A stretch of 64,000 nt of DNA from Aurelia coerulea (taxonomy: Eukaryota; Cnidaria; Scyphozoa; Semaeostomeae; Ulmaridae): assembly GCA_039566865.1 (NCBI GenBank), contig CM076961.1, positions 5,153,501 to 5,217,500 on the forward strand, read 5' to 3'. The first letter of the stretch is position 1. Every line of letters begins with the position of its first letter. A program made the translations under genes and the position numbers. Shown piece after piece: positions 57,598-64,000 of this stretch. The notes under the pieces are model-generated. The model worked only from the letters and a program-made list of their open reading frames with translations. It did no database searches and was not told the DNA's origin.

Positions 57598-58440
57598 CGG
57601 CGTGGCCAGGGTAAATTGAATGCGGGTATGAGAATGAGGGAGTTTTTAAGGCCACGCCCTTTACTTTGGCTTAGGACGCATCTCCCAATATCATGCTTGC
57701 CTTAAGCGACAAGGAAACCTTCATCGTTTTATATTATCCTATGAATCAGCGTTCGAGGAAAATTTTTGAAGAAAGATGCCTTACTTTCATCTCCCAATAT
57801 TATGCTTGCCTTTAGCGACAAGAAAACCTTGATCGTTTTGCAACAGTTATCCTATGAATCAGAGCACGAGGAAAATTTTCGAAGAAAGATCATTTACTTT
57901 CATCTCCCAATATTATGCTTGCCTTTAGCGACAAGAAAACCTTGATCGTTTTGCAACAGTTATCCTATGAATCAGAGCACGAGGAAAATTTTCGAAGAAA
58001 GATCCTTTACTTTCATCTCCCAATATTATGCTTGCCTTTAGCGACAAGAAAACCTTTATCGTTTTGCAACAGTTATCCTATGAATCAGAGCACGAGGAAA
58101 ATTTTCGAAGAAAGATCCTTTACTTTCATCTCCCAATATTATGCTTGCCTTTAGCGACAAGAAAACCTTGATCGTTTTGGAACGGTTATCCTATGGATCA
58201 GAGCACAAGGAAAATTTTGAAGAAAGATCATTCACTGTGGCTTAAAATGTATCTCCCAGTATCATGCTTGCCAGCACTAAAAAGGAAAATTTGACATTTC
58301 TCGGAAACTTCTTACCCAATCTATACCAAGCTATTTTCTCTTCGGTTTGAGCGGAACCTCGAGGACAATCTTTCGATAACGATGGGGAGGGACAATTGCC
58401 CCCCCCCCCAAACCCACCGTGGCCACGCCACTGTCCGCCT
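57598..58440. repeat. Element of ~113-bp tandem repeats with GTGGCCACGCC-type ends
   Basis: Units contain CATCTCCCAATATTATGCTT, GCCTTTAGCGACAAGAAAAC and AATCAGAGCACGAGGAAAAT. CTCCCAATA starts at 57682, 57791, 57904, 58017, 58130 and (diverged) 58253, so the period is 113 bp in the centre. The ends GGCGTGGCCAGGG and CACCGTGGCCACGCC look inverted. Poly-C lies near 58400. Confidence 0.85.
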
Positions 58441-58500
58441 GAATGTTCTGGCTGCAAAGTCAGAGGATTACACCACTGCGCCACAACACCTTCTGCCAGT
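58425..58500 (-). repeat. tRNA-like SINE, copy 2 (partial)
   Basis: Reverse reading GTTGTGGCGCAGTGGTGTAA + TCCTCTGACTTTGCAGCCAG matches 57540-57597 on the other side of the tandem-repeat element. The B box is lost. Confidence 0.5.
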
Positions 58501-58924
58501 GGTTGATTTCTGTATAAATTGCATAGCAAGGTCTCTATCTAATATGTCTAGAATGGTGAAACAGAAAGGTCCATCTAAGGCTGAGTAACTATGAATGCTA
58601 ACTGTTCTGGAAGGACTTTTTGGCGCTTGAAAATAAAGAGGTAAAACTGTAAAATAAGTTGAATGAAAAGGGCCCAAACTAATGGGCCAAAAACGGGGAT
58701 TTTTGCTTCACTAGTGGGCCAGGAAGAGGGCCTACTGGGCCAATGGCCCGCTAGTTATATCATTAAAAGATGCCCTGACTGAACGTGAAGAGGTGTTCAT
58801 TTGGTTGGGGCCCAGAGACATTAGACGTGATAGCCATTGTTTCGAATCAGCTTGCGAAGCTTACGTGAATGGTTATAGATTGATGCTTAAATTCAAAAAT
58901 TTCTCTTTATGAAGGGCCCGCTTT

Positions 58925-58985
58925 TCAAAATTATAAGGGGGCCCGGGTGGCGATCGCCACCTAGCCACCCGGGCCAGTCCGCCCC
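58925..58985. repeat. GC-rich palindrome
   Basis: GGCCCGGGTGGCGATCGCCA pairs with CACCCGGGCC further on. A short perfect hairpin. Confidence 0.7.
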
Positions 58986-59175
58986 TGCGGAGAATTGAAT
59001 GACTGAAATTTCTTTTTAACTTCGTCGTTCCCCCCTCAAAACATCTCAGATTTGAAAAGAATATCGAGGCTCCGCAAAATTTATAGTATTCTTATAAAAA
59101 CTGAGCGTAGCCTATAAAGTTTTTGGTAACACCCTCTGAAAATCTGTTCTACTGACTGATGAGGCTACCGTGCAT

Positions 59176-59452
59176 CCGTGGCGGATTTAGGGGGCAAGTG
59201 GAGGCAACTGCCCCCCTTCACGATGAAAGCTCAGGTTGGTGCCCCTCTTTTGGCGAGAAAAGCGCCTCTCTCATCCTGACTCTAACGCACAACTTTTTAA
59301 CTCGATTTAAATATGGGGGAAATATATAATTCAAGGCGTTTTAGTAGTAAATCAAAGGAGTTTCTTTAAAAAGCGTCCAAAACATTTTCGCACGCCTATG
59401 GCGCGCTCATTATCGATCCAATTTTTGCGCCCTCTTTGCAGGTGGCCCCCCT
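59176..59452 (+). repeat. GTGGCGGA-type repeat, plus copy
   Basis: It starts GTGGCGGATTTAGGGGGCAA and is collinear with the reverse complement of 55318-55612. Confidence 0.7.
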
Positions 59453-59506
59453 CCTTCAACTTCGGTCTGGAATGAAAAATTGAAGTGAAAATGTCTGGTT
59501 GCAAGG

Positions 59507-59737
59507 TCCCGGAGGGGGGGGGGGGGTACTTGACCAGATTTTGGTCGGGGATGTGCCATCGAAGCTTCGAAAACTGTACCCGACCTTATACCAATTTTCC
59601 GAAAAAGTACACCCGACCTTATACTTACCAAAATCACGAAAATCGATACCGTTCCTTATACTAAATCGCGAAAATCGATACCCTTCCCGATGGCACGTCC
59701 CCGTACCCAAAATATATGTAGTACCCCCCCCACCCTG
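59507..59737. repeat. G-tract element, compact copy
   Basis: G run (59513-59526), TACTTGACCAGATTTTGGTC, GGGGATGTGCCATCGAAGC, then CCGACCTTATAC units, AATCGATACCGTTCCTTATA, GATGGCACGTCCCCGTACCC and AAAATATATGTAGTA, ending in a C run (59724-59732). It is the 32.3-kb element with halves in inverted order. Confidence 0.8.
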
Positions 59738-59971
59738 GTGCAAGGTACTAATTTAAATTTCCTGAGGCCTGAAACTATACATTGAAAAGATGATTTTCAA
59801 AATAGCCGAAAGTTGTTTCCATCGAGTGTGTTCCAGAGAAACTACCTCTAAAATATGAAAATGGATTTTCTTCCCAAAATTTAATGCAAACTTTCACACA
59901 GTTTTGAACAAAGCATGACAAATTACAAACTACTGAATATCGTACTCAAAATGACGAGAAGTCTAATGTCT

Positions 59972-60721
59972 TCAGAAATTTCCAAATCCAAAACTTCCAA
60001 ATGGAGTTGAGATGCCAAAACCTTTTTTGCCAATAGAGCTTCCAAATCCAAGCACTTTAACCTGAGCTTGTCCATCTTTTGCTCCAATGCCAGTATTTAA
60101 ATTGGGTTCCAGACGAAGTCTTGCAGGACCCACCTTCCCTTCTGCTCTCCCAATGGAAGCTTCCGCGAATGCTCCAAAGTTCCCAGATTTGAAGTCGTCC
60201 GAGACACTCGCTGCCGCCATGGGGCCTTCAGCTTCTGCAGCAAACACGCCCCATTGGGCTCCTGCTTTCCCTGTAGTTGCCTTGGCCTGGGCAAAATGTT
60301 CTGTTTCAATGGCATGGGCGTTTGGTCCATTCGCCCATTTACAATCTCCAGCCTGAGGAATAGGAAGCACAAAAGATCCTCCGATGAGAAATTGGACAAA
60401 GTCAAGTGTGTACGTCTGGCAGTTGTCTGTCAAAGCATTATACTCAGGATGTTCCCTCACCCAGTTCTGGTTGAATTCTAGAATCTCCGTGTCTGACTTT
60501 TTTGTAGCTCCAGCAAGCAACAGGAAAGCATCTGGATCCCTCCTTTCGTTTTTTGGTCTTCCATCGCTGCTGCCATTGATTGAATTTCGCTTGTCTTTCT
60601 TTGAGCCTTGTCTCTCAATTTCATAAATATCATCATCTACCTTGACAGCCCAATGATAAGCATTTATCGCTTCCAGTCCATCAATATGAGTCCTCTCAAC
60701 AAACACAGGTCTTTTCGCCAT
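59972..60721 (-). CDS. LRAT/NlpC-P60-like domain protein with Gly/Ala-rich tail
   Basis: An intact single-exon frame of 249 codons, ATG at 60721. Residues 20-28 read NAYHWAVKV with His23, and residues 97-105 read LTDNCQTYT with Cys101 after Asn. A His in a YHWAVKV strand followed about 80 residues later by an NC motif is the layout of LRAT-type members of the NlpC/P60 papain-like fold, which act as acyltransferases or thiol hydrolases. The middle is Lys/Arg/Asp-rich. From ~140 on, the protein is rich in Gly, Ala, Ser and Lys (AEAEGPMAAASVSDDFKSGN) and ends GFGISTPFGSFGFGNF. No signal peptide or membrane span is visible. The exact enzyme activity cannot be told. Being intronless, it may be a retrocopy or a lineage-specific family member. 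Confidence 0.7.
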   Translation of the reverse strand: MAKRPVFVERTHIDGLEAINAYHWAVKVDDDIYEIERQGSKKDKRNSINGSSDGRPKNERRDPDAFLLLAGATKKSDTEILEFNQNWVREHPEYNALTDNCQTYTLDFVQFLIGGSFVLPIPQAGDCKWANGPNAHAIETEHFAQAKATTGKAGAQWGVFAAEAEGPMAAASVSDDFKSGNFGAFAEASIGRAEGKVGPARLRLEPNLNTGIGAKDGQAQVKVLGFGSSIGKKGFGISTPFGSFGFGNF

Positions 60722-61386
60722 TTCTATTCAGAGATTTTGGAGATGTTTTGCACTGCCCAAATGATAAATGTGAAGGTGATTTCGATACTGCCCGTGCCAG
60801 CGTTTGACAGACGGGTTTTCTCCGGTTTCTACAACATGTCGTTGAACAATAGTAAAATATCTCATGCCAAAACGAACGGGGGAGTTCTCAGGTTTCTCAG
60901 TACTCTAAGAAGTTTCCCTTCCCCAGGAGGGAGAACACAAATTTTTCTTGGTTCATTCGAGCTAATTCCCAAATCTCGGAGAAGAGAAAAAAGTAGCAAT
61001 TCTTTGGAATTTCAAGAATACTGTCTCTTGATGATTGAATTCACATTTTTATACATTTCAAAATAAATGTTTATCGGCAATGTACTAGTTTACTTAGTAC
61101 CAAATGGGTTCAAAACGTACTTTCTTAGATTTCCCCTGCAACTTTATTTACACAAACAACACGGTTTATTCTTATTACGCTGTTGTTGTTATCCTCCTAG
61201 GATTTGTCTATTCGTTTATATATCTGTCGTATTATCCTATTTTGTTCATGTTCGTGGGAAGAAATGTATTTTTCATTCGTTATTGTGGGTATACTTATTT
61301 GTTACGTTGTTTGTTAATTGTTAATGGTGGCTACATCGTAGTTGATTTGCTATTGGGACCAGCAGCGAGAAGATTTCTTTGTGACG
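60722..61386 (+). other. 5' region of the 2A-LINE
   Basis: This is the likely 5' UTR and internal promoter region of the LINE that follows. A 97-codon hydrophobic frame (61104-61397) overlaps the start of the main ORF and could be an upstream ORF. Its start ATG has no other support. The boundary of the element was not found. Confidence 0.4.
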
Positions 61387-64000
61387 ATGCCGGTTGAAGT
61401 TAATCAATGGCGGGCAACAATAGGGTGTTTCCGTGTATCCATTCAAATATCCTGTCCCTTGAGCAAAACTATTAGTCCATTCTCAATTCTTTCTCAAGTT
61501 CTTAAACTTTACTGGTTTTGTTGTTGTTTTATTGCAATCTCAGTCCTTGTTCTGCCCCTTGCATCAATGATATATTTTCTTGCAGTGCACTCTGTGGCAA
61601 CACAGTTATGTTTCTTGCCCTTGTTCGCCTGCGTGCATCAATTTGCGAAGATCGCACTTTATACGATTTTAGAACTTCTAAAACGAATCCCATTCAGCAT
61701 TATTGAACTTGTTCGATATAAGCATCTTGCCTTTAAGAAATATCTTTTTCTGTATGCCTACTTTTACATTGGGTGTACAACATGCTACACACTCCATACT
61801 CAATGGCTGGTAAGCAGGACCATTTTGCTTAGTGGTGATGTTGAAACTAACCCTGGTCCAGAAACATTTAATTTTTGCTGTTGGAATTTGAATAGCATCA
61901 CTGCGCATGATTTTTTGAGAGTTTCTCTTATCGAGGCATATAACTCGGTCTACAACTATGACTTAATTGGGATTGTAGAAACTCACCTTGATAGCACAGT
62001 AGAAAATGAGAAAATAGAACTAAATGGCTATACGTTTCTCAAAAATAACCACCCACAAAATGTGAAAAGAGGCGGCGTCGGGCTGTACGTAAGGGATTCT
62101 CTCCCTTCAAAAGAACGTCCTGACCTAGTAACCCTCCCTGAGTGTGTTGTTTGTGAAATTCAGTTAAATCGAAAAAAATACTTTTTCGTTGTAATTTATA
62201 GAAGTCCAAGTCAAGACCATAGTGAATTTGATGATTTCATAACAAACTTTGAGCTATTGCTGCCAAAACTGCATGCTGAAAATCCATTTTGCGTTGTTGT
62301 CACCAGCGATTTCAACTGTCGCTCGATTCAGTGGTGGGAAAATTATATTGAAAATAATGAGGGAAAGCTATTTGAGCCAGTTACATCTGACCTTGGTCTT
62401 CACCAGCTGATTTCAGAACCAACACACTTAATGGGAGATTCCAGATCCTGCATTGATTTAATTCTAACTGATCAGCCAAACCTCGTTATCGAATCTGGTG
62501 TCCATCCATCTCTACACGAGCATTGTCATCATCAAATTGTTTATGGAAAACTATCTGTCTCGAACATTGTACCACCTCCCTACACCCGCAGGATTTGGTA
62601 TTATGATAAGGCTGATCCTATCGCCATTGTAAAAAGTATTGAAATGTTTGCTTGGCACGAGCATCTCGACAAAATTGCATGTCCCAATGAACAGGTTAAA
62701 CTGCTTAACGAAGTGTTACTAAATATTTATTCTAATTTCATTCCGAACCAAAGTAAAAATATCAAACCTCGCCAAGCACCCTGGATTACACCAGCTGTCA
62801 AAACATTTTTAAGGAAAAAGAATCATGCTTACAGAACTTTTGTGAGGAATGGCCAGCCAGATAACAAGCTTGAAGGAATTCAAAATATGATATCTGAAGG
62901 TGCAAGGATGATTGAGGACGCCAAAAATAAATATCTCTATAAAACAGGGCAAACTTTAGCAAATCCAGGGACATCTAGCAAAACTTATTGGAATTTAATT
63001 AATACGGTTCTGAATAAGGCAAAGATTCCTATAATACCACCTCTTATAGAAAATGGATTATTTATAACGGACTTCACTGAAAAGGCACAGTTATTCAATG
63101 ACTATTTCATACTCCAATGTACGACCATCGACACTGGTAGTAAGATTCCACAAGATACCCCAGGAATCTCTAATCTGATTGGTGAATTTGTCATCTCTGA
63201 GGAAAAGATACTGAATATCATAAGATCACTTAATCCTAACAAAGCACATGGCTGGGATGGTATATCTATAAGAATGATAAAACTAAGCGATATTTCATTA
63301 GTAACTCCTCTCAGGATAATATTCACGAACTGTTTGAGACATGGTATATTTCCTAAAATATGGAAGTGTGCAAATGTGGTCCCGGTTCACAAGAAAAACG
63401 AGAAAAATTTAAAGAGTAACTACCGTCCTATTTCTCTCCTTCCAATTTTTGGGAAGATCCTTGAAAAGCTTATGTACGATTCTTTATACTCACATCTTGT
63501 CTCCTGTGATTTACTCGACCCCAATCAGTCGGGTTTTCGTCCCGGTGACTCAACAGTCAACCAATTACTTTCTATAACGCATACAATTTTTCAGGCATTT
63601 GACTACAATCCCCCGCTGGATGTTCGTTCCGTGTATCTCGATATTTCAAAAGCATTTGATAGGGTATGGCACGAGGGTCTTATTTACAAACTGAAGCGAT
63701 GTGGTGTTTCCGGGCAACTTCTTTCTCTTATCCAAAATTTTCTTGAGGATCGAAAACAGCGAACGGTTCTGAATGGACAGTGTTCTAATTGGGGAGATAT
63801 TTTGGCAGGAGTGCCCCAGGGCTCTATTTTAGGACCGTTGTTATTTCTTGTGTATATAAATGATCTCTCTGCAGATTTGGAATGTAATGCTAAGCTTTTT
63901 GCTGATGATACGTCCTTGTTTACAGTTGCCAGAGAAACCAATGAAGCTGCAGAACACATGAACAATGACCTGAAACTAATTAGTCAGTGGGCACATGATT
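61387..64000 (+). CDS. 2A-containing CR1/L2-like LINE ORF: endonuclease-reverse transcriptase (partial)
   Basis: The frame is open from ATG 61387 to the window edge, about 871 codons. Residues 1-157 (MPVEVNQWRATIGCFRVSIQ...) contain two or more hydrophobic segments and end in LLSGDVETNPG|P at 61855-61860, a consensus 2A ribosome-skipping motif that would separate this module from the rest. An AP-endonuclease-like domain follows (NLNSITAH, VETHLDS with Glu198, VVTSDFN with Asp308, SLHEHCHHQIV). Then comes the reverse transcriptase: NPNKAHGWDGIS, YRPISLLP, VYLDISKAFDRVWH, GVPQGSILGPLLF and catalytic FADD at ~838-841. The C-terminus is beyond the window. 2A motifs are known in non-LTR elements of sea urchin and other invertebrates. 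The endonuclease has Ser for the usual Gly of GDFN and CHH for the usual SDH. No stop or frameshift occurs, so this looks like a young copy. Confidence 0.92.
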   Translation, partial: MPVEVNQWRATIGCFRVSIQISCPLSKTISPFSILSQVLKLYWFCCCFIAISVLVLPLASMIYFLAVHSVATQLCFLPLFACVHQFAKIALYTILELLKRIPFSIIELVRYKHLAFKKYLFLYAYFYIGCTTCYTLHTQWLVSRTILLSGDVETNPGPETFNFCCWNLNSITAHDFLRVSLIEAYNSVYNYDLIGIVETHLDSTVENEKIELNGYTFLKNNHPQNVKRGGVGLYVRDSLPSKERPDLVTLPECVVCEIQLNRKKYFFVVIYRSPSQDHSEFDDFITNFELLLPKLHAENPFCVVVTSDFNCRSIQWWENYIENNEGKLFEPVTSDLGLHQLISEPTHLMGDSRSCIDLILTDQPNLVIESGVHPSLHEHCHHQIVYGKLSVSNIVPPPYTRRIWYYDKADPIAIVKSIEMFAWHEHLDKIACPNEQVKLLNEVLLNIYSNFIPNQSKNIKPRQAPWITPAVKTFLRKKNHAYRTFVRNGQPDNKLEGIQNMISEGARMIEDAKNKYLYKTGQTLANPGTSSKTYWNLINTVLNKAKIPIIPPLIENGLFITDFTEKAQLFNDYFILQCTTIDTGSKIPQDTPGISNLIGEFVISEEKILNIIRSLNPNKAHGWDGISIRMIKLSDISLVTPLRIIFTNCLRHGIFPKIWKCANVVPVHKKNEKNLKSNYRPISLLPIFGKILEKLMYDSLYSHLVSCDLLDPNQSGFRPGDSTVNQLLSITHTIFQAFDYNPPLDVRSVYLDISKAFDRVWHEGLIYKLKRCGVSGQLLSLIQNFLEDRKQRTVLNGQCSNWGDILAGVPQGSILGPLLFLVYINDLSADLECNAKLFADDTSLFTVARETNEAAEHMNNDLKLISQWAHD

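Overview
The window is animal nuclear DNA and most probably comes from an anthozoan cnidarian (coral or sea anemone). It is AT-rich and has intron-split genes with GT..AG junctions. It is packed with LINE, SINE and foldback DNA elements, and two spliced genes look like conserved metazoan genes. No bacterial operons, rRNA genes or CRISPR arrays were seen. All exon structures below were read by eye from splice sites, phase agreement and protein content. No search was run.

Layout. (1) 3.5-16.1 kb, minus strand: an eight-exon, 548-codon coiled-coil gene resembling the meiotic protein IHO1/CCDC36. Its introns hold foldback elements and 5S-rRNA-derived SINEs. (2) 17.8-34.5 kb: a ~16.65 kb interval bounded by ~100-bp inverted repeats. 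Inside is a spliced minus-strand gene (32230 down to at least 24423, perhaps 22170) fusing a ULP1-type cysteine protease, two C2H2 fingers, a FLYWCH/FAR1-like zinc cluster, a Mutator-like (MULE) DDE transposase and a SWIM finger. A ~20-copy, 90-bp satellite (18.3-20.1 kb) sits between the gene and the left inverted repeat. I read this interval as a large MULE DNA transposon, or a domesticated one, carrying its own SUMO-protease-like domain. (3) 35.8-43.1 kb, plus strand: a three-exon gene matching the ciliary microtubule inner protein CIMIP7 (C3orf84). Its 5.8-kb second intron is filled with nested foldbacks. (4) 43.1-59.7 kb: no convincing host gene, but 3' fragments of LINEs, tRNA-like SINEs, MITE families, perfect hairpins and elements ended by poly-G/poly-C tracts. 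(5) 59972-60721, minus strand: a single-exon gene with an LRAT/NlpC-P60-like domain and a Gly/Ala-rich tail. (6) 61387 to the window end, plus strand: an intact 5' part of a CR1/L2-like LINE with a hydrophobic N-terminal module, a 2A ribosome-skipping motif, an AP-endonuclease and a reverse transcriptase.

The strongest candidate for an undescribed system is the ULP1-C2H2-FLYWCH-MULE-SWIM gene with its flanking inverted repeats and internal satellite. All eight core exons are open and phase-compatible, so the protein can be made. ULP1 domains fused to MULEs are known from plant Kaonashi elements. An animal version with this domain order and an exon-rich structure deserves a direct look.
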